Source of the DNA: Planctomycetota bacterium
GTDB lineage: Bacteria; Planctomycetota; UBA1135
Length of the DNA stretch: 64,000 bases
Direction of reading: 5' to 3'
NCBI GenBank assembly: GCA_024229395.1
Contig: JAAESM010000004.1
Span: 186,001-250,000, forward strand
Positions 7,974 through 16,480 of this stretch are shown one piece after another. A model generated the notes under the pieces. The model did no database searches, was not told the origin of the DNA, and saw only the letters and a program-made list of their open reading frames with translations. Position 1 is the first letter of the stretch. Each line of letters opens with the position of its first letter. Both the position numbers and the translations under genes were made by a program.

Positions 7974-9143
7974 ATGAAAGTTCACGAATACCAAGGTAAA
8001 GAGGTTCTCGAGCGTTACGGCGTTCGCACCCAGCGTGGCATCGTCGTCGACACCCCAGAGCAGGCCAGCGAGGCCTTTGCTCAACTTGGTGGTGAGTTGG
8101 CGGTGGTCAAGGCGCAGATTCATGCAGGCGGCCGCGGCAAAGGCGGTGGCGTCAAGCTGGTCAAGAGCCCTGAGCAGGCTGCAGAAGTCACCGGCAACAT
8201 GCTTGGCATGATGCTGAAGACTCACCAGACTGGCCCAGAAGGCCAAGAGGTCCGCAAGGTCTTCGTCTGTGAAGGGTTGGATCTGGCTCGCGAACTTTAC
8301 GTGGGTATCGCACTGGACCGCGCCATCGGTAAGCCAGTCTTGATGGTCAGCGCCGAAGGTGGCGTTGAGATTGAGACCATCGCCGTGGAACGTCCGGAAG
8401 CGCTGCTGAAACTGCCGATTGATCCGTTGATGGGTCTGCAGGCACACCAAGCACGTCGGGCTGCATTCTTCCTGGGCCTTGATGGTCCACTGATGAAGAA
8501 GACGGTTCCATTCCTGATGGCTCTTTCCGAGGCATACTTAGAGCTCGACTGTGACATCGCAGAGATCAACCCGTTGGTCGTGACCGAGGACAACGAAGTG
8601 GTTGCGCTTGATGCAAAGATTAACTTCGATTCCAACGCGATGTACCGTCACAAGGACATCGCCGAAATGCGCGATGAAAACGAAGAGGATCCTAAAGAGG
8701 TCGCTGCTTCCAAGTTCGACTTGAACTACATCGCTTTGGATGGCTCGATCGGTTGCATGGTGAACGGCGCTGGTTTGGCTATGGCCACCATGGACACCAT
8801 TCAGTTGCACGGTGCTGCACCGGCCAACTTCTTGGATGTTGGTGGCGCTGCTACAGAAGAGAACATCACCGAGGCCTTCCGCATCATTCTTTCGGATGAA
8901 AACGTGAAGGGCATCCTGGTCAACATCTTCGGTGGCATCATGAAGTGTGACATCGTCGCACGCGGAGTCATCGGCGCAGCCCGCGCAGTGGACTTGCACG
9001 TACCGTTGGTCGTTCGCCTCGAAGGCACCAATGTTAAGGAAGGTCGCGAGCTACTGAAGGACAGTGGCCTCGACATTACCCCGGCATCCTCGCTCGACGA
9101 AGGCGCCACGCTCATCTGTAAGGCCGTAAAAGCCGCCGTCTAG
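7974..9143 (+). CDS. sucC: Succinyl-CoA synthetase beta subunit
   Basis: With SucD makes succinate + ATP (or GTP) from succinyl-CoA in the TCA cycle. The 389-residue length is standard. The ATP-grasp part begins [17 protein letters not shown] and contains [18 protein letters not shown]. The C-terminal CoA-ligase domain holds [21 protein letters not shown] and [12 protein letters not shown]. sucD follows after 10 nt. A TACTCT hexamer near 7936 is the best -10 candidate, about 30 nt before the ATG. Confidence 0.97.
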   Translation: MKVHEYQGKEVLERYGVRTQRGIVVDTPEQASEAFAQLGGELAVVKAQIHAGGRGKGGGVKLVKSPEQAAEVTGNMLGMMLKTHQTGPEGQEVRKVFVCEGLDLARELYVGIALDRAIGKPVLMVSAEGGVEIETIAVERPEALLKLPIDPLMGLQAHQARRAAFFLGLDGPLMKKTVPFLMALSEAYLELDCDIAEINPLVVTEDNEVVALDAKINFDSNAMYRHKDIAEMRDENEEDPKEVAASKFDLNYIALDGSIGCMVNGAGLAMATMDTIQLHGAAPANFLDVGGAATEENITEAFRIILSDENVKGILVNIFGGIMKCDIVARGVIGAARAVDLHVPLVVRLEGTNVKEGRELLKDSGLDITPASSLDEGATLICKAVKAAV

Positions 9144-9153
9144 GAATCACATC

Positions 9154-10047
9154 ATGGCAATCTTCATCACCGAAGACACGAAAGTCATCTGCCAGGGCTT
9201 CACTGGCAAAAACGGCACCTTCCACAGTGAGCAAGCGATTGCTTACGGTACCAACATGGTGGGTGGAGTCACTCCAGGTAAAGGCGGCGAGACCCACCTT
9301 GGCCTGCCTGTGTTCAACACAGTCGCGGATGCAGTCAAAGAAACTGGCGCCGAGGCCACCGTCATCTACGTTCCAGCTCCATTCGCTGCGGATTCAATCC
9401 TTGAAGCCGCCGATGCCGGCATCAAACTCATCGTATGCATCACCGAGGGTATTCCTGTGATGGACATGATGAAGGTGAAGACCGCGATCAAGGAGTCCGG
9501 CGCGCGTTTGATCGGCCCGAACTGCCCAGGCGTAATTACTCCTGGCAGCGATGGCGGTTGCAAGATCGGCATCATGCCGGCTTACATCCACAACCCTGGC
9601 ACCGTAGGCATCGTCAGTCGCTCCGGCACCTTGACCTACGAAGCGGTTTGGCAAGTGACCAATGAAGGTTTGGGGCAATCCACCTGCGTCGGCATCGGTG
9701 GAGACCCGATTCCAGGCACCAACTTCATCGATGTGCTGCGCGCGTTCCAAGATGATCCAGAAACCGATTCGATCATCATGATCGGCGAGATCGGTGGTAC
9801 CGCCGAGGAAGAGGCCGCCGAGTTCATCAAGGAATACGTGACCAAGCCAGTGGTTGGCTTCATCGCCGGGCGCACTGCCCCTCCAGGCAAACGCATGGGC
9901 CACGCAGGCGCCATCATCTCTGGTGGATCAGGCACGGCTGATTCGAAGATCGCAGCACTTGAGGCCGCGGGTGTTCGTGTCTCACCGACTCCGTCCGACT
10001 TGGGCACCACTCTGGTGGCCTTGCGTAAGGACAAGGGTCTTTCCTGA
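9154..10047 (+). CDS. sucD: Succinyl-CoA synthetase alpha subunit
   Basis: Binds CoA and carries the phosphohistidine of succinyl-CoA synthetase. The 297 residues show the CoA-binding N-terminus ([17 protein letters not shown]), the [11 protein letters not shown] block and the active-site segment [11 protein letters not shown] with the phosphorylated histidine at H250. An AGGA about 8 nt before the ATG is a clear ribosome binding site. Gap to sucC is 10 nt and to mnmD 6 nt, so the three genes form one unit. Confidence 0.97.
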   Translation: MAIFITEDTKVICQGFTGKNGTFHSEQAIAYGTNMVGGVTPGKGGETHLGLPVFNTVADAVKETGAEATVIYVPAPFAADSILEAADAGIKLIVCITEGIPVMDMMKVKTAIKESGARLIGPNCPGVITPGSDGGCKIGIMPAYIHNPGTVGIVSRSGTLTYEAVWQVTNEGLGQSTCVGIGGDPIPGTNFIDVLRAFQDDPETDSIIMIGEIGGTAEEEAAEFIKEYVTKPVVGFIAGRTAPPGKRMGHAGAIISGGSGTADSKIAALEAAGVRVSPTPSDLGTTLVALRKDKGLS

Positions 10048-10053
10048 TCCTAT

Positions 10054-10734
10054 ATGGATGCGGAATCGGCAAGGTATTCCTTCCGCCATCCGCGGACTGG
10101 GGAGTGGGCGCATAATCTCGCTCACTCCCTCCAGGAAGAATCCTGGGCTACTTATCTACAACCCGCGTGGGAATATCTACGCACTCATGAAAGCAGCAGC
10201 CTAGGTGTTGCGGAAGTCGGCTTCGGTCGCGGCTTCAATATCGCGGAGTTGCTGCGTAGAGGCAGCCTCGACATGCCAACCAAGACTTGGCAGATACACG
10301 CCTTCGAACCGCATCCTGAGCGCTTGCAACCGTGGTCCGAGAAGCCGCTGAACCTGGAGAATTGGCTGCCTTGGTGGGGCAGTTCTGTAGGTCAGCACCA
10401 GGCGGAGGATGGCCGTTGGAAGCTGCATATTCATACCGCCGCAGCGCAACAGTCCAATCTGTGGCCACAGCGCTCGCTGCACCTGATTCTGCTCGACCTA
10501 TTCTCGCCCGGCCGTCATGCCGAGCAATGGCAGGATCCCTTATTTGAAAACCTCAGCGCTGCCGCCGCGCCAGGCGCCCAACTGACAAGCTATTCCTGCG
10601 CCCGGTTGGTGCGCGAAAAGCTACAACTGTATGGTTGGCAAACCCAGGTTTTACGCGCTCAGGGGCGTCGTGATACTTTGCACGCGGTTTTCCACCCTGA
10701 AAGGTCAATCGGCCACGCTAGAATACCGACTTAG
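10054..10734 (+). CDS. mnmD: MnmD-like tRNA wobble-uridine methyltransferase
   Basis: A 226-residue SAM-dependent methyltransferase of the MnmC N-terminal (DUF752) family, here without the FAD oxidase domain of the fused enzyme. Visible family blocks are YSFRHPRTGEWAHN, the SAM-binding VAEVGFGRGFNIAEL, the characteristic LLDLFSPGRHAEQW, and LTSYSCARLVREKL...GW with a C-terminal RDTLHAVF. Stand-alone MnmD methylates nm5U34 to mnm5U34 on the tRNAs thiolated by MnmA (1573). It follows sucD by 6 nt. The companion oxidase that would convert cmnm5U to nm5U is not in the window. Confidence 0.82.
   Translation: MDAESARYSFRHPRTGEWAHNLAHSLQEESWATYLQPAWEYLRTHESSSLGVAEVGFGRGFNIAELLRRGSLDMPTKTWQIHAFEPHPERLQPWSEKPLNLENWLPWWGSSVGQHQAEDGRWKLHIHTAAAQQSNLWPQRSLHLILLDLFSPGRHAEQWQDPLFENLSAAAAPGAQLTSYSCARLVREKLQLYGWQTQVLRAQGRRDTLHAVFHPERSIGHARIPT
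10697..10724 (+). promoter_or_regulatory. Candidate promoter for tatA inside mnmD
   Basis: CTGAAA at 10697-10702, a 16 nt spacer and TAGAAT at 10719-10724 make a fair sigma-70-type promoter. It overlaps the end of mnmD and would give a leader of about 12 nt before ATG 10743, with AGGA in that leader. Confidence 0.4.
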
Positions 10735-10742
10735 GACGCACC

Positions 10743-11012
10743 ATGAACCTGACTCCTCGTCATTACGCACTGCTGCCAATTCTGGCCCTCACGTTACCTA
10801 GCTGCATGCTCGGTCCAACGGAAATCGGCCTCGTGGCCCTTGTCGTCATCTTGCTGTTTGGCGGCGCCAAGCTCCCGCAACTCATGCGTGGCATGGGTTC
10901 CGGCATCAACGAGTTCAAGAAGGGTCTCAAAGAAGGCGAATCCCCTGAAGACGGTGGTGGCGAAGGCGACGACGAGGATTCCTCCAGCGTCACCAAGAAA
11001 GACGCGGATTAA
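10743..11012 (+). CDS. tatA: Twin-arginine translocase TatA/TatE-type subunit with N-terminal extension
   Basis: An 89-residue protein. From residue 22 it is a standard TatA: GPTEIGLVALVVILLFGGAK (short membrane helix), then LPQLMRGMGSGINEFKKG (amphipathic helix with the FG hinge) and an acidic tail. TatA oligomers form the translocation element for folded proteins with twin-arginine signals. The oddity is residues 1-21 (MNLTPRHYALLPILALTLPSC), which look like a signal peptide with an atypical lipobox. An AGGA before 10743 supports this longer start; ATG 10806 would give a normal-length TatA but has no ribosome binding site. mobA follows directly. tatC is not in the window. Confidence 0.88.
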   Translation: MNLTPRHYALLPILALTLPSCMLGPTEIGLVALVVILLFGGAKLPQLMRGMGSGINEFKKGLKEGESPEDGGGEGDDEDSSSVTKKDAD

Positions 11013-11013
11013 G

Positions 11014-11658
11014 GTGACCGATTCCTTGGACTGTCCGGCGGCGCAATGGACAGCCCTGTTGTTGGCAGGCGGTCAATCCAAGCGTATGGGCACGGATAAA
11101 CGCCATCTGGTGTCGGATTCCTTCGAAGGCCGCAGTTTGATGGAGCACACCGCCCATTTGATGGGAGCGTTGTGTGCCGAGCGTTTCGTGCTGGTGGCCT
11201 CGGATCAAGAGGCGGATCTACCCAGTGGATTCACGGCGTTAGCCGATCGGACTCCAGGCCAAGGTCCGTTACCGGCCATCTGCAATGCCTTGGAGCAGCT
11301 GCAAACGCCATTGGCTCTCATTCTGCCTGTCGACATGCCTTGCCTGACCGACGCCTCTGTACGCGCCTGGATGCGTTCCTTCGAGAAGCACTCGGAATGT
11401 CCTGCACAGTTCCTACTCGATTCCGAGCAACGTCCCACTTTTCCATTGCTGGTGCGCCAAGAATTCCGCACCAGCTTGGCTGCCGAGCTGGAGAGCGGGC
11501 AAGTAAGATTGTTTCAGGGATTACGCGCCGCTGGCGCCGCCGCTTTAACGCCAGTTAGACAACAGACGCCAAGCACGAATCCTAATCCATTCCTCAACCT
11601 CAATCAGCCTGCTGATCTTGAGCGGCTGGAATCGGAGAACAAACCGTCCCAACCATGA
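11014..11658 (+). CDS. mobA: MobA-like molybdenum cofactor guanylyltransferase
   Basis: A 214-residue nucleotidyltransferase starting at GTG 11014, one base after the tatA stop. The signature LLLAGGQSKRMGTDKR binds GTP; later blocks are ALADRTPGQGPLPAI and LILPVDMPCLT with the metal-binding Asp. MobA joins GMP to molybdopterin. The only other Mo-cofactor gene here is moaC at 49365. Moco enzymes are frequent Tat cargo, so its place next to tatA makes sense. It overlaps the polyprenyl synthase start by ATGA. Related NTP transferases (MocA, IspD-like) are less likely because of the GGQSxRMGxDK form. Confidence 0.82.
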   Translation: MTDSLDCPAAQWTALLLAGGQSKRMGTDKRHLVSDSFEGRSLMEHTAHLMGALCAERFVLVASDQEADLPSGFTALADRTPGQGPLPAICNALEQLQTPLALILPVDMPCLTDASVRAWMRSFEKHSECPAQFLLDSEQRPTFPLLVRQEFRTSLAAELESGQVRLFQGLRAAGAAALTPVRQQTPSTNPNPFLNLNQPADLERLESENKPSQP

Positions 11659-12650
11659 ACCCTGGAACCACCGCGACCGACACCTTGCAGGTGTTGCTGT
11701 CTTCGGTTCAATCTGACCTCGATCAGGTTGAAGCGTGGCTTGAGAAACGCATGTTGGATGGCCCGGCAGAGCTGGCGCCATTGCTACAACATGTCGCACG
11801 TTTTCGAGGCAAACGTCTGCGCGCGGCTTATGTGTTGATGATCGCCAAAGCTTGCGGCGGTGTACGCAAAGCCCATATCGAAGTGGCCGGCATCGTCGAG
11901 ATGATCCATGCAGCCACCTTGATCCACGACGACATGCTCGATGAAGCCGTGCAACGCAGGCAGCTAGATTGCGTGCATGTCGAATGGGGCCCCCATACTG
12001 CCGTGTTGCTGGGGGACTGGGTCTACAGTCAAGCCTTCCTCGCGAGCACTAGCATGGCCGATCAGGAATGCTCGCGTGTCTTGGCGGAAGCCACCAGCAA
12101 GGTCTGCGCTGGCGAGATGTTCCAGAACCTCACGCGCCGCGATTTCGAGTTGTCGGAAGCCAACTATTTCTCGCAAGTCGATGGCAAGACTGCCGCACTA
12201 TTCGAAGCCGGTGGGCAGTTGGCTGCCTATTACGCCAAAGTGACTGAAGACCAACAGCACGCTGCTGCCCAACATGGACTGCTGTCAGGTCGTGCCTTCC
12301 AAGTGGTCGATGACCTTCTCGACCTTGAAGGTGATGAGGCAAAGGTCGGTAAGTCCTTGGGTACGGATTGGGCACGCGGCAAGATGACTTTGCCGGTCAT
12401 TCGCTTGCGTGATGCGCTCGAACCACAGCAACGCGAGCAATTGCAGGAGAGCTTCCACTCGGACTCGGCACGTGATGAACTGACCTGCGGCCCCTTCGCC
12501 GATTCGCTGAAGGATGCGGTTAAGGACTGCCGCGTTGAGATCGAAGAGATGCTCGAACAAGCAGCGCAACAGTTGAATACGCTACCGGAACGTGGAGTTG
12601 CCAAGGATCTTGGCAACCTCACGCGCTTCCTCGGTCAGCGCAAACGTTGA
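11655..12650 (+). CDS. ispB: Trans-isoprenyl diphosphate synthase
   Basis: Builds long prenyl diphosphates, probably the quinone side chain. The 331 residues carry the ligand block RFRGKRLRAA, the first aspartate motif LIHDDMLDEAVQRR (DDxxD), GDWVYSQAF, and the second motif FQVVDDLLDLEGDEAKVGK. The residues before the first DDxxD are small (A, T), which fits long-chain rather than C15/C20 synthases, but chain length cannot be fixed from sequence. It overlaps mobA by 4 nt. Heptaprenyl, octaprenyl or nonaprenyl synthase names would all fit. Confidence 0.88.
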   Translation: MNPGTTATDTLQVLLSSVQSDLDQVEAWLEKRMLDGPAELAPLLQHVARFRGKRLRAAYVLMIAKACGGVRKAHIEVAGIVEMIHAATLIHDDMLDEAVQRRQLDCVHVEWGPHTAVLLGDWVYSQAFLASTSMADQECSRVLAEATSKVCAGEMFQNLTRRDFELSEANYFSQVDGKTAALFEAGGQLAAYYAKVTEDQQHAAAQHGLLSGRAFQVVDDLLDLEGDEAKVGKSLGTDWARGKMTLPVIRLRDALEPQQREQLQESFHSDSARDELTCGPFADSLKDAVKDCRVEIEEMLEQAAQQLNTLPERGVAKDLGNLTRFLGQRKR

Positions 12651-12653
12651 GCA

Positions 12654-12683
12654 CTTTGGCGCCATCAAGCAGGGGCGCCAAGG
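12654..12683. terminator. Bidirectional hairpin between the prenyl synthase and folD
   Basis: TTGGCGCC at 12656-12663 is a perfect inverted repeat of GGCGCCAA at 12674-12681, with a further pair outside. It sits between two convergent stop codons. There is no long T run, so it is a weak intrinsic terminator or an mRNA end stabiliser. Confidence 0.55.
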
Positions 12684-12686
12684 CGA

Positions 12687-13553
12687 TCAAGCGTTGTAGG
12701 CTTCGAAGGTATTCTGCAGCAACATGGCAATGGTCATGGGACCAACACCACCTGGCACGGGAGTGATCCAAGCTGCGCGTTGTGCTGCGGCACGGAACTC
12801 AACATCACCGACCAACTTTCCTTCCTCGTTGCGGTTGATGCCTACATCCAAGACCACGGCACCTGGCTTGATCCAATCGCCGCGGACCAACTCCGCAACA
12901 CCGACTGCCGCCACCACGATGTCGGCGCGGTTGACTTCTGCAGCGAGGTCGCGCGTGCGCGAGTGGCAGATGGTCACGGTCAGGTGACGCTCCAGCAGCA
13001 ACAAGGAGATCGGCTTGCCAACGATGTTGGAACGTCCGACGACCACAGCGTGGCGACCTTTCAGATCCAGACCGCATTCATCCAGCAAGCACATGATGCC
13101 TTTGGGAGTGCAAGGCACCGGTGCCTTGCGTCCTTGCATCAACGCACCTTGGTTGAAGGGGTGGAAGCCGTCGGCATCTTTGGCCGGGTCGATCGCGGCG
13201 AGCACTTCGTTCTCGTTGTAATCGCAATTCTTTGGCAACGGCAACTGCACCAGGATGCCGTGCACCTCAGGGCTGTCGTTGAGCTCCTGGATCAGCTTCA
13301 AGAGGGCGGCTTGACCGACATGCTCATCCAACTCATGGTGGATGTTGGTGATGCCGACCTTCTCGCATGCGCGACGCTTATTGCGCACGTAGATATGCGA
13401 CGCTGGGTCGTTGCCGACCAGTATTGTGGCCAGACCTGGAGCTGGCATACCAGCATTGTGTTTTGCCTCGACCTTTTCTTTCAGGGAATTGAGGATACGC
13501 TCGGACAGGGCTTTGCCGTCGAGCAGTTGAGCTGGGGTATCCGATAGGTTCAT
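12687..13553 (-). CDS. folD: Methylenetetrahydrofolate dehydrogenase/cyclohydrolase FolD
   Basis: Bifunctional enzyme of one-carbon metabolism that turns 5,10-methylene-THF into 10-formyl-THF. From ATG 13553 the protein is 288 residues, the normal length; an in-frame extension upstream lacks family similarity and runs into the divergent gene. Visible blocks are [18 protein letters not shown] (with the catalytic Tyr/Lys), [44 protein letters not shown], and [17 protein letters not shown]. It provides formyl donor for PurN, encoded at 35982. Confidence 0.97.
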   Translation of the reverse strand: MNLSDTPAQLLDGKALSERILNSLKEKVEAKHNAGMPAPGLATILVGNDPASHIYVRNKRRACEKVGITNIHHELDEHVGQAALLKLIQELNDSPEVHGILVQLPLPKNCDYNENEVLAAIDPAKDADGFHPFNQGALMQGRKAPVPCTPKGIMCLLDECGLDLKGRHAVVVGRSNIVGKPISLLLLERHLTVTICHSRTRDLAAEVNRADIVVAAVGVAELVRGDWIKPGAVVLDVGINRNEEGKLVGDVEFRAAAQRAAWITPVPGGVGPMTIAMLLQNTFEAYNA

Positions 13554-13567
13554 GGTCTTCTTGGAGC

Positions 13568-13573
13568 TAGAAT
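13568..13573 (+). promoter_or_regulatory. TAGAAT -10-like box before the rhomboid gene
   Basis: TAGAAT lies 17 nt upstream of ATG 13591 in the 37 bp gap shared with divergent folD. No good -35 is visible. The same hexamer recurs before mdh, tatA and ald. Confidence 0.3.
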
Positions 13574-13590
13574 GCCAGGATTGTAGAAGC

Positions 13591-14376
13591 ATGATGCAAC
13601 TCACTCCACTGGTTAAACGCATACTCATTGCCTGGGCCGCAATCTGGGCAATCGGCTTCCTGACTGGGATCAACAGTCCAGGGCTTGCCACTTGGTTGGC
13701 GTTGGATCCGAGAGCGTTGATGAATGTTGAATTGACCAGTATTCCGGGGCTGCTGACCTACACAGTGGTGCACTCGCCAAGCTCCATTTTCCACCTCTTG
13801 TTCAACGCATGGATGTTCGCCCTGTTTGCACCTGAAATCGAGGTGCTGTTCCCCGGCAAGCGCTTCATGTTGTTGCTGTTGAAGGCCGCATTGTGGGGCA
13901 CAGGGTTCACGCTGTTGCTCTACGGCTTGTTCCCGAGCACCTTCTCCAACCCTGTGATTGGGGGATCAGGCCTCGTTTCGGCAGTGATCGCGGCTTCAGC
14001 TGCGGTGTACCCGGACCGCGTGTTGAGTCTGATCATCCTGCGCGTGCGCCTGCTGTACTTCTTTCTATTCATCATTGCGTTGGATTTTCTCTTTTTCCTC
14101 GGCACGATTCTCGGCGCAAAAGATGGGATTGCACACCATGTCCATTTGGCCGGTGCCCTGTGTGGTTGGCTTGCAGTTGGCGGCTTCCAACGGATTGATG
14201 GCCCATGGCGGCGTTGGGCGCAGAAATCGGCTTCCCGCAAGGCTGAAAAGGACCACCAACAACAACAGAACGATGAGGCTGAATTGGACCGCATCCTGGC
14301 CAAAATCAGCAAGGATGGGCTACCCAGCCTGACCGCCGCCGAACGCAGTTTTCTTGAGCGTCGGTCCAAGCGCTGA
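13591..14376 (+). CDS. Rhomboid family intramembrane serine protease
   Basis: A polytopic membrane protein of 261 residues from ATG 13591 (the open frame starts at 13552 but would overlap folD). Several hydrophobic helices are clear. The serine box is [11 protein letters not shown] (GxSG) and the histidine box is [13 protein letters not shown], the catalytic dyad of rhomboids. The HxxxN-like segment [15 protein letters not shown] precedes them. The cytosolic tail ([29 protein letters not shown]) resembles the DUF6576 helical tail found on rhomboids of Bacteroidota and Planctomycetota. Substrates are unknown. Confidence 0.87.
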   Translation: MMQLTPLVKRILIAWAAIWAIGFLTGINSPGLATWLALDPRALMNVELTSIPGLLTYTVVHSPSSIFHLLFNAWMFALFAPEIEVLFPGKRFMLLLLKAALWGTGFTLLLYGLFPSTFSNPVIGGSGLVSAVIAASAAVYPDRVLSLIILRVRLLYFFLFIIALDFLFFLGTILGAKDGIAHHVHLAGALCGWLAVGGFQRIDGPWRRWAQKSASRKAEKDHQQQQNDEAELDRILAKISKDGLPSLTAAERSFLERRSKR

Positions 14377-14391
14377 TAGCAGAGGTGGTGG

Positions 14392-14397
14392 TAGACT
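14392..14397 (+). promoter_or_regulatory. TAGACT -10-like box consistent with leaderless start
   Basis: TAGACT ends 7 nt before ATG 14404, so transcription would begin at or next to the start codon. No Shine-Dalgarno sequence is present. Confidence 0.3.
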
Positions 14398-14403
14398 AAG
14401 GGC

Positions 14404-16431
14404 ATGATTCTGTCCGCTCTGATGCTCTGTTTGCCGATGGCCTGTGCGGCGCCTCAGGATCCCGCCAAGGCAGCTGAATTCTCGAAGAAGTTGATGGAGG
14501 CCGCTGAAGTCTCCGATACCAAGGCGATGTCCGTGGCCCTGCAAAAATACTCGGAGGACGCCATCCTGCTTTTCCTCAGCAAGGCGGATGTCCGTGCGAC
14601 ATCAACCGACATCGAGATCAATGATTGGGTCGACGCCTTCGTGATGGCGTGGGACAAGACCTACCACACGGATTTTGCGCGCAACTACGACCGTTACCTG
14701 CAGCGCCTCGATGACAAGCAGCGTGCCTTCCGTTTCGAGTTGCTGACCAAGAACTATCCGGACATCAACCGTCAGCACATCGCAGCGCTGAACAAGGAAG
14801 AGACCGCGTGGGGCATCTTGCGCAAGAACGCCACCGGTACCGCCGAAGCCATCGATGGCGTCGGTGATTTGTTCTACTCGGCACGCGCGTGGAACATCGT
14901 CGGCAACCTCTACAACCCAAACTACCATGAGGAAGGCGCCAGTGCCATCACGGCCCTGGATGCTTATGGCAAGGCGATCGACGCACGTGAGAAGTTGGGC
15001 TTGACCACCGACCGGATGTTCTCCGACATGAATCGTGTCATTGATGATCTGCGTGCCGCTTCCGGGATTGCCGATCCGGATAACCCCGATGCCGATCTGA
15101 CTCCAAAGGTCCCGCGTAATGCGATACCGGCTAAGGAAGGTTCTGCGCCAACCGAGATTCCATTGAGCTTCTCCAAGGAGAAGAAGCCTGGTGCGATCGT
15201 CCATGCTTCGGATTTGTCCGACTACGACCATTTCAACTGGCGCCGCGGCAACTTGCCGAAGCCAGGCGAACAACTCACGATCGGTGAGTTCGTGCCGGTC
15301 ATCAACTTGATTCGCGTCGGTGCAACCAAGTACAAGATGGAGGCTGGCGCAGGTGAGACCAAGGAGTTCCGCATCAGCGAGAAACCCAAGGTGTTTTCGG
15401 TGGATCGCATGCATACCGATGGTGTGGTGCGTCCGTTCACTTTGGAGTTGTGCACCGGAACCGAGAGCGATGTCTATCAAGGCATCACGATGAACTTGCA
15501 ACCCAGCGATAACGGTGGGCCGCTGTTCTTTCGTTCCGTCACCACCTTGGCTGGCGAAACTTCCTACGGCGCCCTGACCATCTACGACACTTCTTGCGAT
15601 GGCAAGTTCGGCGTCGAAGAACTCGCGTTGATTGGTGCCGAAGGCATGATGGTGGATACCTTCCTCTATCGCCCCGACGCCATGACGCTGGGCAAGATGA
15701 AGCACTCCTTGCCGTTCAGTCGTTTCTTCCCTGACGCCAAAGGTGTCTGGTATGAGATGACGGTGCCGAGTTATGAGACTCCGTTCAGCGCAACCTTGCA
15801 AGTTGTCGAACCGAAGCTTGGCGCGATCGCAGTCGATTACCCTGGCATCAAGAAGCTCAAGCTGAATAGCTTGATCATCGAGAGTCGTTCCTCAGCCACC
15901 AAGGGCATGATCCTTGACCTTGCAACCTTCAAGGGCAAGCAGTTCATGATTCCGATCGGGCGTTATCAGGTCATGCAAGCTCGCTTCACCGGCAAAGGTG
16001 ATCACGAGATGATGGTCCTGATGGATGCAGCCAAGCCGTACTTCGTGGATGTCCGTGAGGCTCCTGCAGAAGGTGATGCTGAAGTCGCCATAATCGAGCT
16101 GGGTGCACCCTTCAAGCTTGCAGCCACCTTCGCAATGGAAGGTAGAACTGCGATTGTTGATGGCCGCAGCCTGCATATCACCGGGCGCCACGATGAGCGT
16201 TACGTGCGCTTCATCGGCGCACCGTTGTTCGGCGTGGAAGTCAGTGCCAAGGGTGCCAAGGGTACCAGTCTGGCTATGCCTTCCAACGACGACGCGGCAG
16301 CCGATTGGGAGCGTCTGTTCTACCCCATGGACGCCGACCTCGAAATGAAGAACGACAACAAGCCGAAGATCACGCTGTCGATCAAGAAGCATCCCTGGTT
16401 CGGGAAACTGAGCAACATCATTGGCGGCTAA
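14404..16431 (+). CDS. Large secreted protein of unknown function
   Basis: A 675-residue protein opening with a signal peptide (MILSALMLCLPMACAAPQD). Residues 20-220 are helical and may be TPR-like (DYRYLQRLDDKQR region, YGKAIDAREKLG). The C-terminal two thirds are strand-rich. Around residues 390-430 it reads YDTSCDGKFGVEELALIGAE, followed later by MIPIGRYQVMQARFTGKGDHE and a last block ending KKHPWFGKLSNIIGG. The same order of blocks occurs in the protein at 58132 (NDGVFGEVGEDAILIG, VPTGQYRIVSGKIG, and NWAFGEIAGAP in its tail), so the two are probably paralogues. No enzyme motif is seen; an Asp/Asn-rich turn may bind calcium. Confidence 0.75.
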   Translation: MILSALMLCLPMACAAPQDPAKAAEFSKKLMEAAEVSDTKAMSVALQKYSEDAILLFLSKADVRATSTDIEINDWVDAFVMAWDKTYHTDFARNYDRYLQRLDDKQRAFRFELLTKNYPDINRQHIAALNKEETAWGILRKNATGTAEAIDGVGDLFYSARAWNIVGNLYNPNYHEEGASAITALDAYGKAIDAREKLGLTTDRMFSDMNRVIDDLRAASGIADPDNPDADLTPKVPRNAIPAKEGSAPTEIPLSFSKEKKPGAIVHASDLSDYDHFNWRRGNLPKPGEQLTIGEFVPVINLIRVGATKYKMEAGAGETKEFRISEKPKVFSVDRMHTDGVVRPFTLELCTGTESDVYQGITMNLQPSDNGGPLFFRSVTTLAGETSYGALTIYDTSCDGKFGVEELALIGAEGMMVDTFLYRPDAMTLGKMKHSLPFSRFFPDAKGVWYEMTVPSYETPFSATLQVVEPKLGAIAVDYPGIKKLKLNSLIIESRSSATKGMILDLATFKGKQFMIPIGRYQVMQARFTGKGDHEMMVLMDAAKPYFVDVREAPAEGDAEVAIIELGAPFKLAATFAMEGRTAIVDGRSLHITGRHDERYVRFIGAPLFGVEVSAKGAKGTSLAMPSNDDAAADWERLFYPMDADLEMKNDNKPKITLSIKKHPWFGKLSNIIGG

Positions 16432-16480
16432 GGCCGCGATCGAGCCTTCGCGGCTCCGCTGAAAATCAAAAGAAAATACC

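Noticed and set aside
14602-15801. 399-codon minus-strand open frame opposite the 14404 gene
   Set aside because: Antisense shadow; the plus strand has a signal peptide and shares blocks with a paralogue.
16103-16348. Short plus-strand frames inside the 14404 gene
   Set aside because: Out-of-frame shadows without start signals.
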